From Denitromonas iodatirespirans (GTDB taxonomy: Bacteria; Pseudomonadota; Gammaproteobacteria; Burkholderiales; Rhodocyclaceae): a stretch of DNA of 49,338 bases. The stretch is from the NCBI RefSeq assembly GCF_018524365.1, contig NZ_JAEKFT010000034.1, positions 1 to 49,338 on the forward strand, read 5' to 3'. Shown in pieces: positions 26,195 through 35,431 of the stretch. Within the stretch, counting starts at the first letter, position 1, and each line of letters starts with the position of its first letter. The position numbers and the translations under genes are program-made. Below the pieces are notes generated by a model. The model had not been told where the DNA came from and made no database searches. It was given only the letters and a program-made list of their open reading frames with translations.

Positions 26195-27034
26195 TCAGGA
26201 CGCCGTGTTGCCGTCGAAGAAGCGCTCGCGCAGCTCGGCCAGGCCGAGGGTGTCGAGCAGCTCGGCCAGGCGTTCGGCCGGGCGGCGACGGGGTAGGTCT
26301 TTGAACGTGGCGATGATCAGCTCGTTCTTCATCGAATGCTCCCAGCCGACCAGCTCGGTCACGCTCACCTGATAGCCGTGGCTTTCCAGCTGCAGGCAGC
26401 GCAGCACATTGGTGGCATGGCTGCCGAATTCGCGGGTGTGGATGGGGTGGCGCCACAGCTCGGTGATGCTGTTCTTGAGCGCCTGCTGCTTGTGCTTGCG
26501 CAGCACCGAGGCGACCTCGGCCTGACAGCAGGGCACCAGCACGATGTGACGGGCGTGTTTTGCCAGCGCGAAGCGGATCGCGTCGTCGGTGGCGGTGTTG
26601 CAGGCATGCAGGGCGGTGACGATATCGATCTGCTCAGGCAGCTGTTCGGCGGTGATCGACTCGGCCACCGACAGGTTGTAGAAGCGCATGCCGGCCGAAA
26701 AACCGAGCTTGTCGGCCAGGCGGCGCGAGCTCGCGACCAGCTCGTCGCGGGTCTCGACGCCGTAGATCTTGCCGGCGCTGGCTTGTGCCTTGAAGAACAG
26801 GTCGTAGAGGATGAAGCCGAGGTAGGACTTGCCGGCGCCATGGTCGACCAGCTGGATGTCGGGCCGCGCGGCCAGCGACTCGGCCAGCAGCGGCTCGATG
26901 AAGTGGTAGAGGTGATAGACCTGCTTGAGCTTGCGTCGGCTGTCCTGGTTCATCTTGCCGTCGCGGGTGAGGATGTGCAGGTGCTTGAGCAGCTCGACGG
27001 ACTGCTCGGGATGGATTTCGGGATGCGATGACAT
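26195..27034 (-). CDS. SAM-dependent methyltransferase (Methyltransf_32-like)
   Basis: From the ATG at 27034 the protein has 279 residues; the frame is open 39 codons further upstream, but that region looks non-coding. The SAM-binding motif is [17 protein letters not shown]. It is followed by [19 protein letters not shown] and [10 protein letters not shown], which define the METTL25/GSTCD-like methyltransferase group whose substrates in bacteria are unknown. A C-terminal helical segment ([19 protein letters not shown]) ends the protein. It is divergent from htpG. Confidence 0.82.
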   Translation of the reverse strand: MSSHPEIHPEQSVELLKHLHILTRDGKMNQDSRRKLKQVYHLYHFIEPLLAESLAARPDIQLVDHGAGKSYLGFILYDLFFKAQASAGKIYGVETRDELVASSRRLADKLGFSAGMRFYNLSVAESITAEQLPEQIDIVTALHACNTATDDAIRFALAKHARHIVLVPCCQAEVASVLRKHKQQALKNSITELWRHPIHTREFGSHATNVLRCLQLESHGYQVSVTELVGWEHSMKNELIIATFKDLPRRRPAERLAELLDTLGLAELRERFFDGNTAS

Positions 27035-27097
27035 GGACGGAACTCGGGGGCGCAGGAGGGCGATTCTACCGCGCCCGGCGTTTGTCCACCGGCAGCT

Positions 27098-27126
27098 CTT
27101 GAAAGCGGGGCGGGGTGCCCCCATCT
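27098..27126 (+). promoter_or_regulatory. Sigma-32 heat-shock promoter of htpG
   Basis: CTTGAAA at 27098-27104 and CCCCATCT at 27119-27126 are separated by 14 bases. This matches the heat-shock consensus CTTGAAA-N11-16-CCCCATNT at every fixed position. It lies 38 bases upstream of the htpG start, so heat-shock control by RpoH is strongly indicated. Confidence 0.88.
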
Positions 27127-27163
27127 GGATGCCGTCCATTTCCTGAGTCACGGAGAGTCACCG

Positions 27164-29089
27164 ATGTCCGACGCGCCCAGCGCCCAAGCAGAAAAAATGA
27201 ACTTCCAGGCCGAGGTGAAGCAGCTGCTGCACCTGATGATCCACTCGCTGTATTCCAACCGCGAGATCTTCCTGCGCGAGTTGATTTCCAACGCCTCCGA
27301 CGCCTGCGACAAGCTGCGCTTCGAAGCGCTCGACAAGGCCGAGCTGTTCGAAGGCGACGGCGACCTGAAGATCCGCATCCGCTTCGATGCCGAGGCCAAG
27401 ACCGTCACCGTCTCCGACAACGGCATCGGCATGAGCCGCGACGAGGTCGTCACCAACCTCGGCACCATCGCCAAGTCCGGCACCAAGGAGTTCTTCGGTC
27501 AGCTGACCGGCGACCAGAAGAAGGACGCGCACCTGATCGGCCAGTTCGGCGTGGGCTTCTACTCCGCCTTCATCGTCGCCGACCGCGTCACCGTGCGCAC
27601 CCGCCGGGCCGGTCTGGCCAGCACCGACGGCGTGATGTGGGAATGCGCCATGACCGGCGACACCGCCGGCGAATACCAGGTGGCACCGCTCGACAAGGCC
27701 GATCGCGGCACCGAGATCACCTTGCACCTGCGCGACGGCCAGGAAGACCTGCTCAGCGGCTGGAAGCTGCGCGAACTGGTGCGCAAATACTCCGACCACA
27801 TCGTCCAGCCCATCGTGATGACGAAGGAGAAATGGGACGAGGAGAAGGGCAAGCAGGTACCCACCGACGAGGACGAGACCGTCAACCAGGCCAATGCCCT
27901 GTGGGCGCGCCCGCGCAACGAGATCACCGACGACGAGTACAAGGCCTTCTACAAGCATGTCGGCCATGACTTCCAGGAGCCGCTGGCGTGGACCCACGCC
28001 AAGGTCGAGGGCCGTCACGAATACACCCAGCTGCTCTACATCCCCGGCAACGCGCCTTTCGACCTGTGGGACCGCAACGCCCGCCACGGCATCAAGCTGT
28101 ACGTGCGCCGCGTGTTCATCATGGACGACGCCGAGAAGCTGATGCCGATGTACCTGCGCTTCGTGCGCGGGGTGGTCGATTCGGCCGACCTGCCGCTCAA
28201 CGTGTCGCGCGAGATCCTGCAGGAGTCGAAGGACATCGACGCCCTGCGCGCTGGCTGCACCAAGAAAGTGCTCGGCCTGCTCGAAGACCTGGCCAAGAAC
28301 GACGCCGAGAAATACACCACCTTCTGGAAGGCCTTCGGCAAGGTGCTCAAGGAAGGCGTGGGCGAGGATTCGGCCAACCGCGAGAAGATCGCCGGCCTGC
28401 TGCGCTTCGCCTCCACGCAGGCCGACACGCCGGAGGAGACCGTCACGCTGGCCGACTACATCGGCCGCATGAAAGAAGGCCAGGAGAAGATCTACTACGT
28501 CACCGCCGAGACCTTCAACGCCGCCAAGAACAGCCCGCATCTGGAGGTGTTCCGCAAGAAGGGCATCGAAGTGCTGCTGCTCTCCGACCGGGTGGACGAG
28601 TGGGTGATCGGCTACCTCACCGAGTTCGACGGCAAGGCGCTGCAGTCGGTGGCCAAGGGCGGCGTCGACCTCGGTGCGCTCGAAGACGAAGCCGAGAAGC
28701 AGGAAGTCGAGAAGCTGGCCGACGAGTACAAGGACCTGCTCGAACGCGTCAAGACCAGCCTCGGCGAGCGGGTCAAGGATGTGCGCGTGACGCATCGCCT
28801 GACCGATTCGCCCGCCTGCCTGGTGGCCGACGAGCACGACATGGGCATGAACCTGGCGCGCATCCTCAAGGCCGCCGGCCAGGAGGCCCCGTCGAGCCAG
28901 CCGATCCTCGAACTCAATCCGACCCATCCGGCGGTGCAGCGTCTCAACACCGAGACCGAGCATTTCGACGACTGGGCCGCGGTGCTGTTCGACCAGGCCC
29001 TGCTGGCCGAAGGCGGCACGCTCGACGACCCGGCCACCTTCGTCAAGCGCACCAACGCCTTGATGCTGGCGCTGAGCGGCACGCAGTAA
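27164..29089 (+). CDS. htpG: Molecular chaperone HtpG (Hsp90)
   Basis: This 641-residue ATP-dependent dimeric chaperone has the Hsp90 N-terminal nucleotide-binding domain ([50 protein letters not shown]). A middle domain carries the ATPase arginine region ([12 protein letters not shown]), and a C-terminal dimerisation domain follows. The bacterial family lacks the eukaryotic MEEVD tail, as here. The length is normal for HtpG (about 620-645). GGAGAG lies at the right distance from the ATG, and a sigma-32 promoter is just upstream. Confidence 0.97.
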   Translation: MSDAPSAQAEKMNFQAEVKQLLHLMIHSLYSNREIFLRELISNASDACDKLRFEALDKAELFEGDGDLKIRIRFDAEAKTVTVSDNGIGMSRDEVVTNLGTIAKSGTKEFFGQLTGDQKKDAHLIGQFGVGFYSAFIVADRVTVRTRRAGLASTDGVMWECAMTGDTAGEYQVAPLDKADRGTEITLHLRDGQEDLLSGWKLRELVRKYSDHIVQPIVMTKEKWDEEKGKQVPTDEDETVNQANALWARPRNEITDDEYKAFYKHVGHDFQEPLAWTHAKVEGRHEYTQLLYIPGNAPFDLWDRNARHGIKLYVRRVFIMDDAEKLMPMYLRFVRGVVDSADLPLNVSREILQESKDIDALRAGCTKKVLGLLEDLAKNDAEKYTTFWKAFGKVLKEGVGEDSANREKIAGLLRFASTQADTPEETVTLADYIGRMKEGQEKIYYVTAETFNAAKNSPHLEVFRKKGIEVLLLSDRVDEWVIGYLTEFDGKALQSVAKGGVDLGALEDEAEKQEVEKLADEYKDLLERVKTSLGERVKDVRVTHRLTDSPACLVADEHDMGMNLARILKAAGQEAPSSQPILELNPTHPAVQRLNTETEHFDDWAAVLFDQALLAEGGTLDDPATFVKRTNALMLALSGTQ

Positions 29090-29096
29090 ACTCCAA

Positions 29097-29165
29097 GCCG
29101 ACCCCGAGGGGTCGGCGATGGCGCATCCCGACTGCCCCGGCGTGCCTTCATCGGCGCCGGGGCAG
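29097..29165. terminator. Terminator hairpins between htpG and the PEP-CTERM gene
   Basis: Two stems follow each other after the htpG stop: GCCGACCCC with GGGGTCGGC (29097-29116) and CTGCCCCGGCG with CGCCGGGGCAG (29132-29165). The genes on both sides converge here, so bidirectional termination is expected. No T-rich tail is seen, which lowers the certainty. Confidence 0.55.
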
Positions 29166-29171
29166 TGTTCG

Positions 29172-29867
29172 TCAACGGCGGCTGCGACGACGGGCGATGA
29201 CGCCCATCATGCCCAGGCCGGCCAGCATCAATGCGTAGGACTCCGGCTCCGGCACTGCCGCCGCGAACTGGATGGTGGCATGGTCCGGCGCGCTGATGCG
29301 CAGGTCGTCGATCCAGAAATCGGTGCGGTCGTTGCCGCCGACGGTCATGCTGTAGAGCCGGGCCTCGATGACCAGACCGTCGGTGGCGCCACCGTCGAAG
29401 GTCCAGGTATTGCTCAGTTCGCTCCAGCCGCTACCATCCGTGTAGGTGTTGCTGCCGCCGGCCGACTTGACATAGCTGTTGATGTCGGCGGCGTCGGCAT
29501 AGTGCCCCCAGATGCGCAGCGACGGGTTGGTGCCGGCCGAACTGTCATAGCCCCAGAAGCTGGCGCTGACCAGATCGCCCGCTTGCAGGCCGGTCACGAA
29601 TGCGAGATAGGCCTGCGGCGTGCCGCTGAGTGGCGCCTCCGCCACATGCAGGAAGCGGCTGCCCGAACGCGCGCCGCTCACGCCGTAGCTGCTGTCGCCG
29701 TCGCTGCCGGACTGCGGGCCGCTGACATTGGTGGCGTCGGCCAGGTTGCCGAAGCTGCCGAGAATCGTGCCGACGCCATCCTCCCAGCCATAGTCGAGGA
29801 TCTGGAGGGCGTGGGCCTGGCTGGTGGCGAGCGCTACACCAGCGGCGATCAGGGTTTTGACGAGCAT
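29172..29867 (-). CDS. PEP-CTERM sorting domain protein (exported)
   Basis: The protein (231 residues from the ATG at 29867, which has AGGAGA upstream) starts with a signal peptide MLVKTLIAAGVALATSQAHA. The body is rich in Ser, Gly, Asp and aromatic residues, resembling a beta-sandwich carbohydrate-associated fold (SGWSELSNTWTFDGG). It ends in the exosortase sorting signal VPEPESYALMLAGLGMMG followed by RRRSRR. Such proteins are delivered to the surface or exopolysaccharide matrix by EpsH/exosortase. It is divergent from a PEP-CTERM nuclease. The exact function is unknown. Confidence 0.87.
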   Translation of the reverse strand: MLVKTLIAAGVALATSQAHALQILDYGWEDGVGTILGSFGNLADATNVSGPQSGSDGDSSYGVSGARSGSRFLHVAEAPLSGTPQAYLAFVTGLQAGDLVSASFWGYDSSAGTNPSLRIWGHYADAADINSYVKSAGGSNTYTDGSGWSELSNTWTFDGGATDGLVIEARLYSMTVGGNDRTDFWIDDLRISAPDHATIQFAAAVPEPESYALMLAGLGMMGVIARRRSRR

Positions 29868-29964
29868 GAAAAGTCTCCTGCGAAATCGTGGGATCGAACG
29901 GGCTGTTCCGGTGCAGTCATCCTCCCGTAGGCGCTTTTCAGGCATATACGCGTCGGGCCGGGCG

Positions 29965-30057
29965 CCGATGGCTCCATCGGACTAATCGCCGCGCCGCGAA
30001 TGTCATATGCTCTTGTCTTTGTCGCTGAGCGATGGGGTGGATAGCTCCATCGGATCA
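29965..30057. promoter_or_regulatory. Paired CCATCGG elements between divergent PEP-CTERM genes
   Basis: A near-identical sequence occurs twice in the spacer: GATGGCTCCATCGGAC at 29967-29982 and GATAGCTCCATCGGAT at 30040-30055, 73 bases apart (about seven helical turns). The first is also an inverted repeat (CCGATGG-CT-CCATCGG). The placement between two genes of the same export class suggests a shared activator or repressor site. No known regulator can be assigned. Confidence 0.4.
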
Positions 30058-30137
30058 TCACGTGGCCGGGACGGCGCAGCCCCTGTGTCATCCTGTGGCG
30101 CTCAAATGGCGATTTCTTGTTCGATCAGGAGTGTTGA

Positions 30138-32000
30138 ATGTTTCCGTTCCGCTTGAAGCCGCTCGTTGGGGCCTGCCTGCTGTGTGTTGGCGCCTCATCC
30201 CATGCCCTGACGATTGGCGAGATTCAGGGCGAAAGCCACCTGTCCGCCTACCAGGGGCAAACCGTCGGTGGAGTCGACGGCATCGTCACGGCCGTCGATG
30301 CGCGGGGTTTCTGGATGCAGGATGTCATCCCGGACGGCAACGCGCTGACTTCGGACGGACTCTATGTGTTCACCAACAGCCGCGGACGCCCGACGGTCGG
30401 CGATCGTGTGCTGGTGAGCGGCCGGGTGGATGAATACCGGCCCGGCGGCGCAGCGAACAACCTGACCATCACCGAGTTGAACACCAGCTTCGGCGCGCAT
30501 GCCTGGACGCTGCAGTCGCGTGGCAATGCCTTGCCCGCGGCGATCCAGCTCGGCAATGCGGGCCTGTTGGCGCCCACCACGTCCATAGCACCCGACGTAG
30601 GCAATGTGGAAACGAGCGGCCATCGTCTGGCGCCGAGCCTGTACGCCATGGATTTCTACGAAAGCCTGGAGGGCATGCGGGTCAGCATGGCGTCGGCCGC
30701 CGTGGTGGGGCCGAACGCCAAATTCGGCGAGATCGCGGTGATCTCGCACGACCAGCTTGGGGCCACGCTGAGCAACGCCCGAGGGGTCGCCACCGTGCAG
30801 AGCGACAACTTCAATCCGCACCGGCTGATTGTGGACGATGCGCTGCGCAGCACACCGATCGTCAATGTCGGCGATTCGCTGGCGAACGTGACCGGCGTGA
30901 TGCACTACAGCTTCTCGAACTACAAGCTGAACCTGACCGACGCGCCCAGCGTGACCCACGGCAATCTGCTGCCGGAAGCGGTCACGCCGGTGGCGCCGAA
31001 CCGCCTCGCCATCGCCTCATACAACGTCGAAAACCTCGCTGGCAACGCCGCACAGTCGCGCTTCGACAGCATTGCCGGCCAGATCGTCGGCAATCTCGGT
31101 TCGCCGCAGCTCATCGCCCTGCAGGAAGTGCAGGACAACAACGGTGCGACGGACAACGGCACCACGGCCGCGGACCAATCGCTCGATCGCCTGACCCAGG
31201 CCGTTCGCGACGCCGGTGGCCGCGACTATGGCTACGTGGTGATCGACCCGCTCGACAAGGCCGATGGCGGCCAGCCGGGCGGCAACATCCGCAACGCCTT
31301 TCTGTACGACAAAAGCGTGGTCAGCTTCGCCGGTGGGCTAGGCGGAGCGACCGACGCCATCGGTGTGCTGCCCGACGGCAGCCTGACGCTCGACGCTGGC
31401 CGGGTCGATCCGGGCAATGCGGCCTTCGTCGACAGCCGCAAGCCGCTGGCCGCGCAGTTTCGGATCAACGGCGAAAACTTCATCTTGGTGAACAACCACT
31501 TCAGCTCGAAGGGCGGCGATGAGCCGCTGTTCGGGCCGGATCAGGCGCCCGAGCGCGGCAGCGAAGCGGCACGCCTCGAGCAGGCGCAGGCGGTGGCCGA
31601 TTTCGTCGGCGACCTGCTGGCAGCCGACGCCGGTGCGCGGGTGATCGTGCTGGGCGACCTGAACGACTTTCAGTTCGCGGACACGCTGGCGCCCTTGAGC
31701 GCCGCGGGGCTGCTCAATCTGACCGATACCCTGCCGGAAGGCGAACGCTACACCTACATTTACGAGGGCAACGCGCAGGCGCTCGATCACATGTTCGTGT
31801 CGGCGGCCTTGCTGGCCGACGGTTCGCTGAGCTACGACATCGTCCATGCCAATGCCGAGTTCGCCGGCCAGATCTCGGATCACGATCCGCTGCTTCTGAC
31901 CCTCGCCATGCCGGTCCCCGAGCCGGAAACCTACGCGCTGATGGTGATGGGTCTGGGCGTGCTGGGCGCTGTCGCAGGTCGCCGCAGGGCGCAGCGCTGA
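30138..32000 (+). CDS. Extracellular endonuclease (ExeM/NucH-type EEP) with PEP-CTERM anchor
   Basis: This 620-residue exported nuclease has a signal peptide (LKPLVGACLLCVGASSHA), an N-terminal OB-like region typical of NucH/ExeM nucleases (GFWMQDVIPDGNALTSDGLY, GDRVLVSGRV), and an EEP catalytic domain. Catalytic positions are in ASYNVENLAG, LIALQEVQDNNG, LVNNHFSSKGG, VLGDLNDFQF and ISDHDPLLLT. The C-terminus is a PEP-CTERM signal (VPEPETYALMVMGLGVLGAV, RRRAQR). It should cut extracellular DNA at the cell surface or in the biofilm matrix and free phosphate or remodel the matrix. A sorting signal on a nuclease of this type is notable. AGGAG precedes the start. Confidence 0.9.
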   Translation: MFPFRLKPLVGACLLCVGASSHALTIGEIQGESHLSAYQGQTVGGVDGIVTAVDARGFWMQDVIPDGNALTSDGLYVFTNSRGRPTVGDRVLVSGRVDEYRPGGAANNLTITELNTSFGAHAWTLQSRGNALPAAIQLGNAGLLAPTTSIAPDVGNVETSGHRLAPSLYAMDFYESLEGMRVSMASAAVVGPNAKFGEIAVISHDQLGATLSNARGVATVQSDNFNPHRLIVDDALRSTPIVNVGDSLANVTGVMHYSFSNYKLNLTDAPSVTHGNLLPEAVTPVAPNRLAIASYNVENLAGNAAQSRFDSIAGQIVGNLGSPQLIALQEVQDNNGATDNGTTAADQSLDRLTQAVRDAGGRDYGYVVIDPLDKADGGQPGGNIRNAFLYDKSVVSFAGGLGGATDAIGVLPDGSLTLDAGRVDPGNAAFVDSRKPLAAQFRINGENFILVNNHFSSKGGDEPLFGPDQAPERGSEAARLEQAQAVADFVGDLLAADAGARVIVLGDLNDFQFADTLAPLSAAGLLNLTDTLPEGERYTYIYEGNAQALDHMFVSAALLADGSLSYDIVHANAEFAGQISDHDPLLLTLAMPVPEPETYALMVMGLGVLGAVAGRRRAQR

Positions 32001-32004
32001 GCGC

Positions 32005-33495
32005 TCAGGTCGGGCGCGGCGAGTCGGCCGCCCGGGGGGCGTCTTCTGCGCTACCTGGCGGTGGGGCGGGGTCGGCGGAGACGGTTTCCGGCTCGATGTC
32101 GCTGGAGGCTCCGCCGCCTTTGCGCTCCTTCTCCTCGTGGGTCAGGCGCTTGAGCATGTCGATGGCCAGCGCGTCGTAGAGCGGCACCGGCGCCACCGAA
32201 CGCGAAAAGCCCTGAGCCACCACCGCGGCGCCCATCAGGGGCATCAGCATCTGGTGGTTGGCGGTCATTTCCATGACGATGACGAAGGACGTGATCGGCG
32301 ACTGCGTGATGCCGGCCAGGAAAGCCACCGTGCCCAATACCAGGATGGCAGGGTTATGGTCGATGCCGAGCATCAATGCCACATTGGCACCCAGGCCCGC
32401 GCCAATGGCCAGCGCCGGTGCGAAGATCCCGCCCGGGATGCCGCTGATGAAGGCGATCCAGATCACCAGCGCCTTGGCGAACATGAAATACACCGGCAGG
32501 TCGGCGGTGCCTTCGAGTGCTGCTTTGGACTCGGCATAGCCGGTGCCCCAGGTCATACCGCCGGTGCTCAGGCCGATGATGGCAGTGGCGAGGCCACAGG
32601 CCGCGGCAAAGGCGACCGGGCGTTCGCGCTTGAACTGCCCCATGCGGCCGGGCAGGCCACGGGACGAGGCGATCAACAAGCGGGTGGAGATGCCGCCGGC
32701 CAAACCGCCGAGCACGCCGCACAGCAGTACCGGCCACAGACCATCGGGCCAGCCGACCGCGGCCGGCGTACGGCCGAAGTAGGTGTAGTTGCCGAGGGTG
32801 GCGAGCGACATCAGACCGGCGAAGATGACGGCGACCAGCGTCGTGCTGTTGGCGCGGAAGGCGCGGTAGCGCGACAACTCTTCGATGGCGAACATGATGC
32901 CACCGAGCGGGGTGTTGAAGGCCGAGGCGACACCAGCACCGCCGCCGGCGACGATCAGGTCGCGGGTCGGGGCGATGCGGCCGTTCTTTCGCTTGCCGCT
33001 GATCAGATTGAGGATCGACGCGCCGACTTGCACCGTCGGGCCCTCGCGGCCGATCGAGGCGCCGCTGAGCAAGCCGATCAGGGTGAGGACGATCTTGCCG
33101 AAGATGTTGCGCACCGACAGCAGGCGATTGCGGATGGCGCTGTCTTCGGTCAGTGATGCGGCGATGGCCTGGGGGATGCCGCTGCCTTCGCAGCCGGGGA
33201 AGAACCGCCGGGTCAGCCAGCAGATGAGCGCGAAGCCCGCGGGCGCGATGAACAGGCTCGACCACCACGCCAGATGCACGGTTTCCCGGTGGATTTCGAT
33301 CGCCAGATCGGCGCCGATGGCAAACACGATGGCCGCCAGGCCGGCCAGCAGGGTGACGCTGACGAGAAGGAGCCGGTTCTGCCATCGCCCGAAGGAGAGC
33401 CAGGGCATGGCGAAACGGACGCTGTGACGGGTCAGATGATGGAAAAAGCGGCCTATGCCGCGGGGCGGGTCACCGGGAGAGCCGTTGTTCGGCAT
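32005..33495 (-). CDS. CLC-type chloride channel/transporter
   Basis: This 496-residue inner-membrane protein is a bacterial CLC. Signature loops are GSGIP (near residue 105), GREGPTVQVG with the external gating glutamate, and GGIFAPALAIG. The EE in MFAIEELSRYR corresponds to the internal proton glutamate of E. coli ClcA, which suggests a chloride/proton antiporter rather than a channel. About 12 hydrophobic segments are present. The C-terminus is a polar tail of 50 residues rich in Pro, Ala and acidic residues with no CBS domains. The gene converges with the nuclease gene with a four-base gap and no terminator visible between them. Confidence 0.92.
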   Translation of the reverse strand: MPNNGSPGDPPRGIGRFFHHLTRHSVRFAMPWLSFGRWQNRLLLVSVTLLAGLAAIVFAIGADLAIEIHRETVHLAWWSSLFIAPAGFALICWLTRRFFPGCEGSGIPQAIAASLTEDSAIRNRLLSVRNIFGKIVLTLIGLLSGASIGREGPTVQVGASILNLISGKRKNGRIAPTRDLIVAGGGAGVASAFNTPLGGIMFAIEELSRYRAFRANSTTLVAVIFAGLMSLATLGNYTYFGRTPAAVGWPDGLWPVLLCGVLGGLAGGISTRLLIASSRGLPGRMGQFKRERPVAFAAACGLATAIIGLSTGGMTWGTGYAESKAALEGTADLPVYFMFAKALVIWIAFISGIPGGIFAPALAIGAGLGANVALMLGIDHNPAILVLGTVAFLAGITQSPITSFVIVMEMTANHQMLMPLMGAAVVAQGFSRSVAPVPLYDALAIDMLKRLTHEEKERKGGGASSDIEPETVSADPAPPPGSAEDAPRAADSPRPT

Positions 33496-33640
33496 GTTAT
33501 TTGTGAAAAGCGCCGGATGATGGGAAAGGTGGGAGCGGTCAACCTTAACACGCCGGGCCGGTAAATTTCATGCACTTTGGGGCTGGAATCGGCTCCCGGC
33601 AAGGATCTTGACGGGAGCTCGTGCGCATTCTATGCAGATA

Positions 33641-34237
33641 TTACGTGCTCATGGCCAGCCACACTGCGGTGCCAGCCAGCGCGATACCCATCACGCCGTC
33701 GAAGGTGCGCCGGTGAGCTGGGTCGGCCAGGCGCCGGCGGATCGACGAGCCGGCGGCCGCCCAGCAGGCAATGCACGGCAGGTTGACCAGCGCTGCGACC
33801 AGCGCCACCCGTGCGATGGCCGCCTCCGGGGTCGTGTCGGTGGGCAGAAAGGCGGCGTTGATGGTCAGCGCCATCATCCAGGCCTTGGGATTGATCCATT
33901 GGAACAAGGCCGCGCCGATGAAGCTGAGCGGTTGGCCGGCGCCACTGCGCTCGCCACCACGGGCCGGTTTGAGCAATTGCAAGGCCAGCCACAGGAGATA
34001 GCCGACGGCCAGGATCCGCATGGCAAACGTGAGGGCAGGGGACTGGTGCATCAGCGTGGCGATGCCGGTGCCGACCAGGGCGATCTGGACACACAGCCCG
34101 ATGCTGATGCCCAGCATATGCGGCACGGTGGCCCGAAACCCCGCGCTGGCCCCGGCGGTGGCGAGCATGATGTTGTTCGGGCCGGGGGTGATCGAGGCGA
34201 CGACGACGAAGCTGAGCAGGGGCAGAAGGTCAAGCAT
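33641..34237 (-). CDS. LysE/RhtB-family amino acid exporter
   Basis: This 198-residue inner-membrane protein has about six hydrophobic segments. The family signature is at the N-terminus ([17 protein letters not shown]), and the [16 protein letters not shown] segment and the later [13 protein letters not shown] are typical for LysE/RhtB carriers. These export amino acids or homoserine lactones; the substrate cannot be told. The ATG at 34237 is preferred over an open frame that extends to 34402, because the family begins at the first membrane helix. It lies divergent to hbd. Confidence 0.88.
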   Translation of the reverse strand: MLDLLPLLSFVVVASITPGPNNIMLATAGASAGFRATVPHMLGISIGLCVQIALVGTGIATLMHQSPALTFAMRILAVGYLLWLALQLLKPARGGERSGAGQPLSFIGAALFQWINPKAWMMALTINAAFLPTDTTPEAAIARVALVAALVNLPCIACWAAAGSSIRRRLADPAHRRTFDGVMGIALAGTAVWLAMST

Positions 34238-34449
34238 GGGGAGGCCTGTGGCATTGGAGCATGCTTGCAGTGTGGGCGTTCGAGGCGACGAACGCCCTTC
34301 AAGCTTTGTCCGGCCACGTCGATATTGGCATGGTGCAAACGCCGGCACAGTTTGATGTTTGGCGGATTGGGCGAGTTGGGTTAGAGTTTTGGCCATACGC
34401 ACCGGTATGGATCGGTGTCTGTTCGGCCTGTGTCTTTGTGGAGATGAAA

Positions 34450-35298
34450 ATGGAAATCAGGAAAATCGGCGTCGTCGGATCGGGCACCATGGGCAACGGC
34501 ATTGCCCAGGCCTTTGCGGTGTCTGGGGTGAACGTGGTGATGACCGACATCGCGCAGGCGGCGCTCGACAAGGCCGTGACGACGATCTCCGGCAGTCTCG
34601 ACCGGCTGATCAAGAAAGAGAAGATGACCGCTGAGGCCAAAGACGCCGCCCTGGCGCTGGTGAGCACCTCGACCGATCTGGCTGCGCTGGCGGACTGCGA
34701 TCTGATCATCGAGGCGGCGACCGAGAATCTCGATATCAAGCTCAAGTTGTTCGGCCAGCTCGACCAGATCGCCCGCGCCGACGCGGTGCTGGCCTCCAAC
34801 ACCTCGTCGATCTCGATCACCAAGCTGGCCGCCGCGACCGGCCGGCCGTCGCAGGTGATCGGCATGCACTTCTTCAACCCGGTGCCGATGATGGCGCTGG
34901 TCGAGCTGATCCGTGGGTTGCAGACCAGCGACGAGAGCTACGCAATCGCCGAAGCGGCGGTGGTCAAGGTGGGCAAGACGGCGGTGCAGGTGCGCAACAG
35001 CGCCGGCTTCGTGGTCAATCGCATGCTGTGCCCGATGATCAACGAGGCCATCTTCACGCTGCAGGAAGGCCTGGCGTCTGCCGAGGAAATCGACACCGCG
35101 ATGAAGCTCGGCGCCAACCACCCGATCGGCCCGCTCGCGCTGTGCGACCTGATCGGCCTGGATGTGCAGCTGGCGGTCATGCAGGTGTTGTTCGAGGGCT
35201 TCAAGGATCCGAAATACCGTCCGGCGCCGTTGCTGGTCGAGATGGTCGAGGCCGGCTATCTCGGCCGCAAGACCGGCAAGGGCTTCTTCGTCTACTGA
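34450..35298 (+). CDS. hbd: 3-hydroxybutyryl-CoA dehydrogenase
   Basis: This 282-residue enzyme oxidises or reduces (S)-3-hydroxybutyryl-CoA/acetoacetyl-CoA with NAD(P). The Rossmann motif [17 protein letters not shown] starts the protein. The catalytic His/Glu region is in [11 protein letters not shown] and VELIRGLQT, with [12 protein letters not shown] before it, and the C-terminal dimerisation domain ends [14 protein letters not shown]. The length is normal for stand-alone Hbd/PaaH-type enzymes. GGAG lies six bases before ATG 34450. It may feed aromatic or butyrate degradation or PHA precursor supply. A hairpin at 35320-35340 follows. Confidence 0.93.
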   Translation: MEIRKIGVVGSGTMGNGIAQAFAVSGVNVVMTDIAQAALDKAVTTISGSLDRLIKKEKMTAEAKDAALALVSTSTDLAALADCDLIIEAATENLDIKLKLFGQLDQIARADAVLASNTSSISITKLAAATGRPSQVIGMHFFNPVPMMALVELIRGLQTSDESYAIAEAAVVKVGKTAVQVRNSAGFVVNRMLCPMINEAIFTLQEGLASAEEIDTAMKLGANHPIGPLALCDLIGLDVQLAVMQVLFEGFKDPKYRPAPLLVEMVEAGYLGRKTGKGFFVY

Positions 35299-35319
35299 GA
35301 TTGTCGACGCCTATGAATT

Positions 35320-35340
35320 CGCCCGGCGCCATGCCGGGCG
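35320..35340 (+). terminator. Hairpin after hbd (weak terminator candidate)
   Basis: CGCCCGGC pairs with GCCGGGCG around a five-base loop, 22 bases after the hbd stop. There is no T-run, so it may be an attenuating or RNA-stabilising hairpin rather than a full terminator. manC starts about 90 bases further on. Confidence 0.4.
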
Positions 35341-35431
35341 ATGCCTGTGTCACAAACGTATTGTCGTAATCCGCTATCATCTCGCCATATTTGACGCTGC
35401 ACACTCGTGCGGCTGTTCTATGGAGTGATTG

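Noticed and set aside
30096-30112. Sigma-54 promoter (TGGCGC...GGCGA) before the PEP-CTERM nuclease
   Set aside because: GG and GC are spaced ten bases apart as needed, but the -12 element is a poor match and such patterns occur often by chance at this GC content.
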